DNA from: Candidatus Bipolaricaulota bacterium
GTDB lineage: Bacteria > Bipolaricaulota > Bipolaricaulia > M55B111
DNA length: 50,138 bases
Assembly (NCBI GenBank): GCA_018334915.1
Contig: JAGXLB010000004.1
Location: 1-50,138 of the forward strand
Direction of reading: 5' to 3'
Shown here: positions 42,486 through 50,037 of the stretch, one piece after another
Layout: each line of letters begins with the position of its first letter
Position numbering within the stretch: position 1 is the stretch's first letter
Translations under genes and position numbers: made by a program
Notes under the pieces: generated by a model
The model's input: only the letters and a program-made list of their open reading frames with translations
What the model was told of the DNA's origin: nothing
Database searches by the model: none

Positions 42486-42591
42486 TAACTTGAATAAACA
42501 GAAATTTCAACCGGGGCCTCACAAATGAAATGAACTCTCTATGGATTGCGCTCCTCAGCCGAACTTAAGTTCCCATGTTCCCTGAGTGAGA

Positions 42592-43149
42592 CTAATCCTC
42601 GTTAATACCGGACAATAATTCTTTATGCAGGCCGTAAGAAGACTTACCATAAAGGACCAGTCGGACAAGTTCTGGTTGAGAATACCTGGTTAAAAAATCA
42701 GTTATCGTGTTGATTGCTATTTTTCCAGCTTCCTGTTCGGGATAGCCAAATGCTCCGGTGCTTAAAGCGGGAAAAGATACGCTTTCAATTCCTTTTTCCC
42801 GGACCAGTTCCAGGCTATTTCTGTAGGAAGATTCAAGCAATTCCGCATCCTCTGGAGAGTTACTGTAGACGGGCCCCACGGTATGTATAACGTAGTTTGC
42901 GGGAAGCTCGTACCCCTCTGTTATTTTGGCCTCCCCGGTCTCGCATCCCCCGAGACCTTTACATTCCTCCCATAGTTGATCCCCCGCAGCGCGATGTATA
43001 GCTCCTGCTACCCCGCCTCCAGGCGCCAGTCTTTTGTTGGCCGCGTTTACGACTGCCTCCGTTTCCTGCTTTGTTATATCTCCTCTAACCAGTTCAAACC
43101 TTGAACCATCAATTGCTTTCGTAACGCAGTCATCGTTGGTTTTAGCCAT
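42592..43149 (-). CDS. Macrodomain ADP-ribose hydrolase
   Basis: The 185-residue protein is a single macrodomain: RGDITKQETEAVVNAANKRL (binding Asp and Asn), GGGVAGAIHRAAG, HTVGPVYS and FPALSTGAFGYP. Members of this YmdB/TARG-like class remove O-acetyl from O-acetyl-ADP-ribose or release ADP-ribose from proteins. It lies 18 bases after smpB on the same strand. No clear Shine-Dalgarno site precedes the ATG, which is unusual here and may mean weak or coupled translation. Confidence 0.9.
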   Translation of the reverse strand: MAKTNDDCVTKAIDGSRFELVRGDITKQETEAVVNAANKRLAPGGGVAGAIHRAAGDQLWEECKGLGGCETGEAKITEGYELPANYVIHTVGPVYSNSPEDAELLESSYRNSLELVREKGIESVSFPALSTGAFGYPEQEAGKIAINTITDFLTRYSQPELVRLVLYGKSSYGLHKELLSGINED

Positions 43150-43167
43150 TTTTATTCTTTATGTTAA

Positions 43168-43629
43168 TTAATACTTATTCCTGCTCCTTTCCTTGAGTTC
43201 TTTTTCTATCCGTCTCTGTTGGTCTTTATCCTTGATCTTCTGACGCTTGTCGTACTCCTTTCTTCCCTCTCCCAGTCCGAGTTTTACCTTTGCATAGCCA
43301 CCCTTGAAGTAGATTTCCACGGGAATAAGTGAATACCCTTTTTGCTGAGTTTTGCCTATCAGTCTCTTGATCTCGGGTTTACGGAGCAGGAGTTTTCTTT
43401 TCCGCCTCGGCTCGTGATTCTCCCTGTTTCCTTCTTCGTAACGAGCTATGTGGACATTGTGGAGGAAAGCTTCTCCGTCTGTAACTTTTCCGTATCCGTC
43501 CTTCAGACTACATCTGCCTGCTCTAAGGCTTTTTACTTCAGTGCCCTTGAGGACTATGCCCGCCTCGTAGAACTCCTCAAAGTCGAAATTCCTGTATGCA
43601 CGCTTGTTTCTTGCAACTGTTTTTCCCAT
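43168..43629 (-). CDS. smpB: SsrA-binding protein SmpB
   Basis: SmpB brings tmRNA to stalled ribosomes. The 153-residue protein shows VARNKRAYRNFDFEEFYEAG, GIVLKGTEVKSLRAG, RKLLLRKPEIKRL and the basic tail (KEYDKRQKIKDKDQQRR). Length is normal. The tmRNA gene was sought in the neighbouring gaps by its conserved 3' end and was not found. Confidence 0.95.
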   Translation of the reverse strand: MGKTVARNKRAYRNFDFEEFYEAGIVLKGTEVKSLRAGRCSLKDGYGKVTDGEAFLHNVHIARYEEGNRENHEPRRKRKLLLRKPEIKRLIGKTQQKGYSLIPVEIYFKGGYAKVKLGLGEGRKEYDKRQKIKDKDQQRRIEKELKERSRNKY

Positions 43630-43807
43630 GGGAACTTCAACCTCTTAGAAAATGGAAAGAAGTTATTCGGAGCTCTATCTATTAAACAGCTCCGAGCACC
43701 AAAAGACCGGAAGTTTTCAATTACCTCCGCATAATCTAATAACCCTGAGGTAGTTGGTTCCAGAAATTAATCTCCGAACCCGGAGGAGGGTAGCTCAGTA
43801 TCTATGC

Positions 43808-43999
43808 CTATTCCTCTTCTTCCTCTACCTGTAAAATTTGCTCCCCTTTATAATAACCACAGCTGCCACAGACGCGGTGCGGGAGCTTCAACTCGTGACA
43901 ATGGGGACATTCCGTGGCAGTAGGATCAACTACTGGCTTGTTTCCCGCGTGTCTGGATCTTTTCTTCGATCTCGATGTCCTGAACTTTGGTACTGCCAT
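43808..43999 (-). CDS. rpmF: Ribosomal protein L32
   Basis: The 63-residue protein starts MAVPKFRTSRSKKRSRHA and carries the four-Cys type zinc ribbon (CPHCHE and CGSCGYYKG), ending in an acidic tail (EEEEE) unusual for L32 and in line with the acidic proteome. GAGGAGGAAAT precedes the ATG. In many bacteria rpmF lies beside a DUF177 gene and the fatty-acid genes; here it stands alone between dtd and smpB. Confidence 0.95.
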   Translation of the reverse strand: MAVPKFRTSRSKKRSRHAGNKPVVDPTATECPHCHELKLPHRVCGSCGYYKGEQILQVEEEEE

Positions 44000-44062
44000 A
44001 TTTCCTCCTCGTGTTCTGTATTCTCAAATCTCCTCTGATTTTAATGTAGGGCCGGTGGCTTT

Positions 44063-44503
44063 TCAACTTTCTACCAGGAACGTAATTGGCCCGTCGTTGG
44101 TCAACTCAACTTTCATGTGACTGCCAAATTTCCCGGACTCGACCCTGGTTTCAAGTGATTCTTCGAGGCCCTCTACGAAGCTTTCGTAGAGTGATTTTGC
44201 CTCTTCGTAGTCTCCCGCCTGGGAGAAACCGGGTCTACGGCCCGAACTAACGTCAGCGTACAGAGTAAACTGAGAAACCACGAGAATTTCTCCTCTTATA
44301 TCTTTAATTGAGAGGTTCATCTTTCCTTCCTCGTCAGGAAATATCCTGAGGTCGACTAATTTTTGTAATAATTCCTCCAATTGAGCCCGACCGTCTCCCT
44401 GCTTGACTCCCAGAAAGATCACCATGCCATAATCGATTGAACCTTCTACTTCTCCTTCTTCCTTCACTCTGGCATTTTCGACTACTTGAATTAACCCCTT
44501 CAT
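44063..44503 (-). CDS. dtd: D-aminoacyl-tRNA deacylase
   Basis: DTD removes D-amino acids from tRNA. The 146-residue protein has the two signature motifs SQFTLYADV and NDGPITFLVES, the latter with the Gly-Pro pair that selects against L-amino acids. The N-terminus VVENARVKEEG fits the family's QRVxxAxV pattern. It lies just upstream of rpmF. AGGAGGAAA precedes the ATG. Confidence 0.95.
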   Translation of the reverse strand: MKGLIQVVENARVKEEGEVEGSIDYGMVIFLGVKQGDGRAQLEELLQKLVDLRIFPDEEGKMNLSIKDIRGEILVVSQFTLYADVSSGRRPGFSQAGDYEEAKSLYESFVEGLEESLETRVESGKFGSHMKVELTNDGPITFLVES

Positions 44504-44676
44504 TTTCCTCCTCCCTTAAACATTCTTATAGTCAATTCTTTCACTCCGCGTTTTCGCTCGATTAAAATTGAAACCACAACCCCTTTCTATAATGGCGAAC
44601 AAGTTAAATACTATTCATCTCAGTTCTTTTACCACTATTTTGAAGCTAGCTGTAGGACATAAGAAATAACAGTATT

Positions 44677-44708
44677 TTTTAGTCCAAACCTCCTGTCCCT
44701 TACCTGGC
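44677..44708 (-). repeat. Dispersed intergenic repeat, copy A
   Basis: Read on the minus strand it is GCCAGGTAAG, three variable bases, CAGGAGGTTT, two variable bases, ACTAAAA. It matches copy C (49811-49842) at 28 of 32 positions, although the two lie 5 kb apart in opposite orientation. Confidence 0.7.
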
Positions 44709-44753
44709 TGCCGAGATTACCTCTACTGGTAGGATTTTAAGGTTAAATTATTT

Positions 44754-44773
44754 GGCAGGTAAGCGGCAGAAGG
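44754..44773 (+). repeat. Dispersed intergenic repeat, copy B (partial)
   Basis: It reads GGCAGGTAAGCGGCAGAAGG, agreeing with copies A and C over the first 20 positions except for a few substitutions, and diverging after that. It faces copy A as an inverted repeat. Confidence 0.55.
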
Positions 44774-44844
44774 CATATGAGGACAAGTCAATGATGTACA
44801 ACAATGGTGAAAGAACTGAGATTCATCATATTAATGGTTGGTTT

Positions 44845-45468
44845 TCAGCTTTCTCCCCGTACCAGGGAGGTAGCTATAATGCCCGCCAGCCTAATTGGTT
44901 CGGGTAGCGCTGAGTGTGTGGTCGTTACCTCTAAAGCTCTTTCCGCTTCGTGCGCCGAAAGATTCGCAGTCTGGTAATAAATTTGGTGCCCCTCCAGCTT
45001 GTATTCGCTGATTTCGCCAGCATTCTTGACCGCTTTCCACCTTTGCCTGAAATTCGTGAGGTTTTTTAGGGCGGATTTGAACGACTCCATATCGACTTTC
45101 TCTCTCGTCACCGACAGAACGGGCAAATTCGTATTTTCGGACACTTTCGAGATATCCACCACGTTGAATCCGGCAAGAGTGACGCCGGCGAGGACGACAA
45201 GGTTCAACTCCTCACTGTGTTTGCTTTCATTGATAGCTGTAGAGAGGAGGTTCGTCCCGTTAAGGCCGTCCACGTCAACTTCCGTTTTCAGCACACCATC
45301 GATCATTTCTCCGCCTCTGGTGATCACCCCGACCAGCGGTACCGATGCTTCCTGTCGGAAGTCAAACGGGCCCTCGTTCCAGCCGATTATCTTGCTCTGT
45401 TCCTTTATAAACATGGCTAATTTAAATGGGAATTTCGGGTCTGACAATAATATCTTACCGGCTTTCAC
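44845..45468 (-). CDS. DUF99 family protein (endonuclease V-like fold)
   Basis: The 207-residue protein matches DUF99, a mostly archaeal family related to endonuclease V: VPLVGVITRGGEMIDGVL, TEVDVDGLNGT, LVVLAGVTLAGFNVVDI and LPVLSVTREKVDMESF. The N-terminal site that reads G-I-D-D-[GA]-P-F in typical members (from memory) reads G-W-N-E-G-P-F here, so an acidic metal ligand may be lost. The biochemical role of DUF99 is unknown. The start is GTG at 45466-45468. Confidence 0.8.
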   Translation of the reverse strand: MKAGKILLSDPKFPFKLAMFIKEQSKIIGWNEGPFDFRQEASVPLVGVITRGGEMIDGVLKTEVDVDGLNGTNLLSTAINESKHSEELNLVVLAGVTLAGFNVVDISKVSENTNLPVLSVTREKVDMESFKSALKNLTNFRQRWKAVKNAGEISEYKLEGHQIYYQTANLSAHEAERALEVTTTHSALPEPIRLAGIIATSLVRGES

Positions 45469-45743
45469 ACCTGTTGGAAAGGTCTTTTAAAAGAGGTAAT
45501 ATGCCCGGACTAATTTTTTAGGAGAATCCAGAGGGGTTGATCGGTGCTAAAGTCCGAAATTTCCGGTCTATATTTTCGTTTGTTCATCACTTGTATAGAA
45601 TGACCCTGGTTAGTAAAGTTTTTGTTAAGATAGACTGGAGGTGATAGATTTAGTTAGCAGGCTAGATTAATCTTGTGGAAAGACTGTATTTTCGGTTTCT
45701 GATCCACCCAGCTTAACGCAAAGCAAAACGCAAGGAGGAGTTT
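45469..45743. other. Divergent leader region before the amino-acid ABC operon
   Basis: A possible promoter for the ABC operon is TTGTTA (45622-45627) and TAGATT (45645-45650), 17 bases apart. Upstream, CGGACT and AGTCCG near 45508-45567 could pair around about 45 bases. No ORF with a ribosome site was found. Confidence 0.3.
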
Positions 45744-46511
45744 ATGAAAAATGTTAACCTGAAGTACTTTACGACTTTACTTGTAGTGCTGGCCCTGAGT
45801 TTCGGGCTGACTGTCGCGGTCGGATTTGGCCAGGACAGCGAAGACTTAACGGTGGGAACCAGTGCCGGTTTCCCCCCTTTTGAAATTATGGAAAAAGGAG
45901 AACTTGAAGGTTTTGACGTAGATCTCATGGAAGCTATTGCTGAGGAACAGGGCTTCGATCTCAAATGGCAGGATCTGTCGTTCGCATCCCTTATTCCGGC
46001 TCTCGATGCCGGCAAGGTCGACGTAGTTGCTGCAGCAATGACTATTAACGCTGAAAGGGACAAAAAAGTTGACTTCAGCGATCCTTACTGGTCAGCGGAC
46101 CAGGCGGTCATAGTGAGGGAAGAGTCCGATTTGAATGTTGTGGAGGCCCTCCGGGGAGATCATAAGGTAGGAGCTCAAACGGGCACTACAGGAGCGTCCT
46201 GGGTTAAGGAAGAGCTAATAGAGAAGGAAATTATCGGTGAAGCTGTGCTGCGACATTACGACACCTACGTAATGGCAGTCCGAGATATGGTCAACAAGAA
46301 CATAGATTCGGTAGTTGTGGATACTCCGGTCGCAGAAACCTTTACCGAAAGGCAACCAGTGAAAGTGATAGCTCGACTGGTAACTGGAGAAAATTATGGT
46401 CTGGCAGTCAAAGAAGGTAATTCTGAGCTGGTGGCTGAACTCAATACAGGTCTGGAAAAAATAAGAAGTAGCGGGAAGTACGACGATCTCGTGGAGAAGT
46501 GGTTTGAATAG
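45744..46511 (+). CDS. Polar amino acid ABC transporter substrate-binding protein
   Basis: The 255-residue protein has a signal peptide (TLLVVLALSFGLTVAVGFGQ, no lipobox) and a family 3 solute-binding fold: LTVGTSAGFPPFEIMEKGEL, GFDVDLMEAIAEEQGF, VDVVAAAMTINAERDKKVDF and GAQTGTTGASWVKEEL. The Arg that usually contacts the ligand carboxylate (here in the TINAERD region) is retained, so an amino acid is likely. AAGGAGGAGTTT precedes the ATG. A strong hairpin follows before the first permease. Confidence 0.92.
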   Translation: MKNVNLKYFTTLLVVLALSFGLTVAVGFGQDSEDLTVGTSAGFPPFEIMEKGELEGFDVDLMEAIAEEQGFDLKWQDLSFASLIPALDAGKVDVVAAAMTINAERDKKVDFSDPYWSADQAVIVREESDLNVVEALRGDHKVGAQTGTTGASWVKEELIEKEIIGEAVLRHYDTYVMAVRDMVNKNIDSVVVDTPVAETFTERQPVKVIARLVTGENYGLAVKEGNSELVAELNTGLEKIRSSGKYDDLVEKWFE

Positions 46512-46523
46512 ATAAATTTAGAG

Positions 46524-46550
46524 ATGGGCCAGGGGAAATCCCTGGCCCAT
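46524..46550 (+). promoter_or_regulatory. Intercistronic hairpin after the binding-protein gene
   Basis: A perfect 11-bp GC-rich stem (ATGGGCCAGGG at 46524-46534, CCCTGGCCCAT at 46540-46550) with a GAAAT loop lies 12 bases after the binding-protein stop and 13 before the permease. No U-tract follows. It probably raises the binding protein over the permeases. Confidence 0.6.
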
Positions 46551-46563
46551 ATTAGAGGTAATT

Positions 46564-47259
46564 TTGATGATACAACCTTTTGTAGGCAACGTAAATTTTA
46601 GCTTGTCTATAATACCAACGCTTCTTAAGGGAACAGTGGTCACTCTGGAACTCACTTTTGTAAGTCTATTGCTCGGGTTCCTGATAGGATTGCCTCTCGC
46701 CATAGGGCAAGTATACGGACAGAAGGCCATCTCTTCTTTTATATCTATATACGAAAGGGTGGTCAGGAGTGTTCCTCTGCTGGTAATATTGATGCTGGTT
46801 TTTTATGGACTTCCCTGGATCGGTATTAACCTACCCCCTTTTCTAGCGGCAGTGATCGGAATAGGAGTAAGGTCCTCCGCATATCAATCCCAGATATTCC
46901 GGGGCGCTATTCAATCTATTAAGAGCGGTCAACTGCTGGCCGCCAGATCGATCGGTCTATCACGCGTTCAGGCAATTAGATATATTACCATTCCTCAGGC
47001 ACTCAGAAGATCGATCCCCCCCTGGGCAAACGAGTTTACCATAGTACTGAAAGATACGCCGCTCGCCTATGCACTGGGAGTTGTGGAGTTGCTGAGAAAG
47101 GGCCGTTATATTATCTATAGCACTTTTAAACCGATGGTCGTATTCCTGACAGCGGCTTTGATCTATTTCGTCCTTACACGGTTCGGCAATTCCATATTGG
47201 ACTACGTTGACAAAAAGCTGAAAATTCCTGGTTACGAAACCGGCGGGAGGATGCGGTGA
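46564..47259 (+). CDS. Amino acid ABC transporter permease 1
   Basis: The 231-residue protein is of the His/Glu/Gln/Arg permease class: TLLKGTVVTLELTFVSLLLG, RSVPLLVILMLVFYGLP, and the EAA loop FRGAIQSIKSGQLLAARSIG with PQALRRSIPPWANEF, which docks to the ATPase. About five membrane segments. GAGGT precedes the ATG. It pairs with the next gene as a heterodimer. Confidence 0.92.
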   Translation: MMIQPFVGNVNFSLSIIPTLLKGTVVTLELTFVSLLLGFLIGLPLAIGQVYGQKAISSFISIYERVVRSVPLLVILMLVFYGLPWIGINLPPFLAAVIGIGVRSSAYQSQIFRGAIQSIKSGQLLAARSIGLSRVQAIRYITIPQALRRSIPPWANEFTIVLKDTPLAYALGVVELLRKGRYIIYSTFKPMVVFLTAALIYFVLTRFGNSILDYVDKKLKIPGYETGGRMR

Positions 47260-47287
47260 CCTTTTGTTCTCTGAATAGAGTTATATA

Positions 47288-47953
47288 ATGGAATTCTTCA
47301 GGTTTGCCTGGGATATTTTTCCGGCACTGGTTGATGGATTAAAAGTGACCCTGTGGTTGACGGTAGTAGGTATCTCCATTGGAACTGCGCTGGGGACCGC
47401 ACTGGCTCTGGGGAAAATATACGGTAATAAGCCCATTCGCTGGCTGACCGGTAGTTATATTGAGCTGTTTCGGGGCACACCTTTGCTCGTTCAGCTTTTT
47501 ATTCTCTATTACGGGTTACCGGCCTGGGGATTTAGATTGTCTCCCGAAATGGCCGCTATCATAGGTCTGGGTCTGAATTCGGGAGCGTATTCAGCGGAAT
47601 ACTTTCGGGGGGCTATTCAGTCTATAAACGAAGGTCAAATGACGGCTGCAAGAAGCATGGGTCTGACCAAGAGCAAGGCTATTATATATATCATTCTCCC
47701 CCAGGCACTGCGGTTAGCCATCCCTTCCTGGTCGAACGAGTTAATTTACTTGCTTAAATACACCTCTCTGGCCTACATAATTAACGCACCCGAACTCATG
47801 GGACAGGCCAAAATAATCGGGGCTGAGACGTTCAGGTACTTCGAAGTGTTCTCCGTGGTTGCGTTAATTTACCTGGTTATCGTCATTATTCTTACCGGGG
47901 TGCTGGATCGCGTCGAGAAGGCACTGAAAATACCCGGGTTCGAGATTCGATGA
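47288..47953 (+). CDS. Amino acid ABC transporter permease 2
   Basis: The 221-residue permease mirrors the previous one: LVDGLKVTLWLTVVGISIG, IELFRGTPLLVQLFILYYGL, and EAA loop FRGAIQSINEGQMTAARSMG with PQALRLAIPSWSNEL. The usual third gene, the ATPase, does not follow. The next gene is a methyltransferase after 284 bases, so the ATPase must be shared or located elsewhere. Confidence 0.92.
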   Translation: MEFFRFAWDIFPALVDGLKVTLWLTVVGISIGTALGTALALGKIYGNKPIRWLTGSYIELFRGTPLLVQLFILYYGLPAWGFRLSPEMAAIIGLGLNSGAYSAEYFRGAIQSINEGQMTAARSMGLTKSKAIIYIILPQALRLAIPSWSNELIYLLKYTSLAYIINAPELMGQAKIIGAETFRYFEVFSVVALIYLVIVIILTGVLDRVEKALKIPGFEIR

Positions 47954-47974
47954 GGCCCGGAATCTGTCCAATAA

Positions 47975-48121
47975 ACTCAAAGATATGGGCTACCCCTTGA
48001 ATACAGGAAAATACTTGGAGGGGTCACTCCCTATTCCAAGAAAAATATTCGCTGCGTTGAAGTAAACGACCTGGTTCTGGCTGCCAGACGTATCAAAGAT
48101 AACCTTGTTCGATATTTATAG
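47975..48121 (+). pseudogene. Possible gene remnant without start codon
   Basis: A 48-codon open frame runs from a TAA to TAG with no ATG, GTG or TTG. It ends in VEVNDLVLAARRIKDNLVRYL, which faintly recalls the N-terminus of PLP-dependent threonine dehydratases (a helix ending R-I-K-x-x-x-x-R-T-P-L). The similarity is short and may be chance. Confidence 0.15.
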
Positions 48122-48237
48122 ACGATTTTCGGTATTCTGATTGGAACCCTGATAATTTGGTCACTTTTAAATACTTAGTATCAGGCACCATGTAAAATTA
48201 TTATTTTAAAATCTATTAAAAGAGGAGATCAGTAATA

Positions 48238-49641
48238 ATGTTATCGGAACAGGAAAAAAAGAAAATCTTCAATAAGGCTATGTACGTTCTGGAAAAGGTG
48301 GGAATAGAGATAAAGCACGGCGAAGCGCTGGAATTGCTCCAGGAAGCTGGTGCCAAAGTTGAAGACCAAAGGGTTTACCTGAAGCCATATCACGTAGAGG
48401 AAGCTCTGACTTCGGCCCCGAAGTACGTGCCGATCTATGATCGAAATGGAGAACTGGCACTCGAACTGGGAAGCGCGGAGAACTACTTTGGTCCCGGTTC
48501 GGATAACCCCAGCACACTTGATCTTGATACCGGTAAAAGAAGACAGAGCAAGCTAGCAGACGTAAAGAATTTCAGCCTCCTTGTAGATGCTTTGCCCAAC
48601 ATGGATTTCTTAATGAGCATGGCTTTACCTCAGGACGTTCCGCCAGAGCTGGCGGATCTATATCAGTTTAGGACGATGACGGTCAATAACAGTAAGCCGT
48701 TTGTCTTTACGTCAGCCGACAACAGAAATACAGTTGAATTGTTCGAAATGGCGGCGGCAGTCGTAGGGAACAGAGATGTACTCGAAGATAAACCGTTCTT
48801 TATTCAGTATACGGAGCCTACAAGTCCTCTCGTTGGAAGCGAAGACGCTCTTGGCCGGCTATTGCTGTCCGCGGAGTACGGAGTTCCTGCTACTTATACT
48901 TCCGGTACGCTTCCCGGAGCTTCTAGTCCGGCTACGCCGGCTGGCACGGTAGTTATGTCGCTGGCAGAGGAGTTGAGCGGCGTCGTACTATCTCAATTCA
49001 AACGACCTGGTGCACCGGTGATAATAGGTGGTGCCGCTTCACCGATGGACATGAAAACCGCCGGAGCCTCCTATGGACTACCGGCTGCCATATTAATTGA
49101 TAGGGCGTTGAGTGAGGTCAGTAAATACCTGGATATGCCGGTTTTCAGCGAAGCTGGCTTCAGCGATTCCAAATTAATCGATGGACAGCAAGCTATGGAA
49201 GCCTCTATATCCATTACTGAAATGGCCCGCAGTGAGGCGGATCTTATTCATGACGTCGGCTACCTGGAGTCGGGTCAGACGGGTTCATTGGAATCGGTTG
49301 TGATCGGAAATGAGATAGTTGGTTACATAAGAAGACTTCAGGAGGGAATAAACCTGAATGAAGACCACCTGGCGCTCGAAGCGTTAAAGAGGGTCGGTCC
49401 TGGTGGAGGTTTCCTGACCGATCAATCAACCATGAATACATTCAAGGACCTGTACCAGCCTGAATTATTGGATCGAAGTAGTTACGATAGCTGGAAAGAA
49501 AAAGGCGGAAAAAACTTCAGAGAACGAGCTCGGGTAAAGGCGAAAAAGCTACTGGACGAGCATGAACCGATACCACTTTCCGAAAATAAGGTGCAGAATA
49601 TGGATGAAATTATCGAAGAAGAGGAATCGAAAATTGGCTAG
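48238..49641 (+). CDS. MttB-like corrinoid-dependent methyltransferase (non-pyrrolysine type)
   Basis: The 467-residue protein belongs to the trimethylamine methyltransferase superfamily (COG5598). Visible features are the N-terminal helix pair KAMYVLEKVGIEIKHGEAL, YFGPGSDNPSTLDLDTG, PFVFTSADNRN, GTLPGASSPATPAGTVV and LIHDVGYLESGQTGS. The frame has no internal TAG, so it is not a pyrrolysine enzyme. Relatives of this class move a methyl group from glycine betaine, carnitine or similar quaternary amines to a corrinoid protein. No corrinoid protein or activase lies in the window. AGAGGAGAT precedes the ATG. A transporter gene pair lies upstream on the same strand. Confidence 0.88.
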   Translation: MLSEQEKKKIFNKAMYVLEKVGIEIKHGEALELLQEAGAKVEDQRVYLKPYHVEEALTSAPKYVPIYDRNGELALELGSAENYFGPGSDNPSTLDLDTGKRRQSKLADVKNFSLLVDALPNMDFLMSMALPQDVPPELADLYQFRTMTVNNSKPFVFTSADNRNTVELFEMAAAVVGNRDVLEDKPFFIQYTEPTSPLVGSEDALGRLLLSAEYGVPATYTSGTLPGASSPATPAGTVVMSLAEELSGVVLSQFKRPGAPVIIGGAASPMDMKTAGASYGLPAAILIDRALSEVSKYLDMPVFSEAGFSDSKLIDGQQAMEASISITEMARSEADLIHDVGYLESGQTGSLESVVIGNEIVGYIRRLQEGINLNEDHLALEALKRVGPGGGFLTDQSTMNTFKDLYQPELLDRSSYDSWKEKGGKNFRERARVKAKKLLDEHEPIPLSENKVQNMDEIIEEEESKIG

Positions 49642-49743
49642 ATGCCTATTTAAGGAAAGTAACGAAAGGTCCGCAATGAGTACTTCGTCGGGCCGGTCAG
49701 ACAATTTTGATTCACCTTATTTAAACGTAGAACTAAATTATGA

Positions 49744-49779
49744 CAGGTAAGGTGTGTCACCTGGGGGTGTTTCTTTTTT
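49744..49779 (+). terminator. Terminator after the MttB-like gene
   Basis: CAGGT (49744-49748) can pair with ACCTG (49759-49763), or GGTG with CACC (49751-49761), followed by a G-run and then TTTCTTTTTT. It lies about 100 bases after the stop and has the layout of an intrinsic terminator. Confidence 0.5.
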
Positions 49780-49810
49780 AAAAGTTGAACTTGACTTTCT
49801 TGATAGAGTT

Positions 49811-49842
49811 GCCAGGTAAGAGGCAGGAGGTTTAAACTAAAA
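49811..49842 (+). repeat. Dispersed intergenic repeat, copy C
   Basis: It reads GCCAGGTAAG, then CAGGAGGTTT three bases later, then ACTAAAA two bases later. It agrees with copy A at 28 of 32 positions. It lies about 30 bases after the terminator of the MttB-like gene. Confidence 0.7.
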
Positions 49843-49917
49843 CCCAAATTAAGCGACTCTTCCCGGGGGTTGGAAAACATATTTGGACTAGGGACCAATT
49901 TTCCAGCAAGAGTTGGT

Positions 49918-50037
49918 CCAGCACCCAGATGAGAAATGTAACCTGGAAATATAACCCACGATTAAACGGATCAGGCAGCCTTACCGGAGGGAAGTCAAAG
50001 ACCTTGAGGTAGGTTCCGGAGCTCATCTGGGTGCTGG
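49918..50037. repeat. 16-bp perfect inverted repeat enclosing 88 bases
   Basis: CCAGCACCCAGATGAG (49918-49933) and its exact reverse complement (50022-50037) flank 88 bases. A separate hairpin, GGACCAA (49892-49898) with TTGGTCC (49913-49919), overlaps the left arm by two bases, so the two folds compete slightly. Confidence 0.8.

Larger units (their letters stand above)
44504..44844. other. 341-base gap holding two repeat copies
   Basis: The gap between dtd and the DUF99 gene has no ORF. It contains two copies of a dispersed repeat in opposite orientation (44677-44708 minus, 44754-44773 plus), so it can fold into a large hairpin with a loop of about 45 bases. The dtd promoter should also lie here but was not identified. 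Confidence 0.6.

Noticed and set aside
43630-43807. tmRNA gene near smpB
   Set aside because: The conserved tRNA-like ends of tmRNA are absent. Only a short hairpin (CGGAGCT/AGCTCCG) is seen.
48238-49641. Pyrrolysine-containing MttB
   Set aside because: There is no in-frame TAG before the end, and reading through the terminal TAG adds only three codons.
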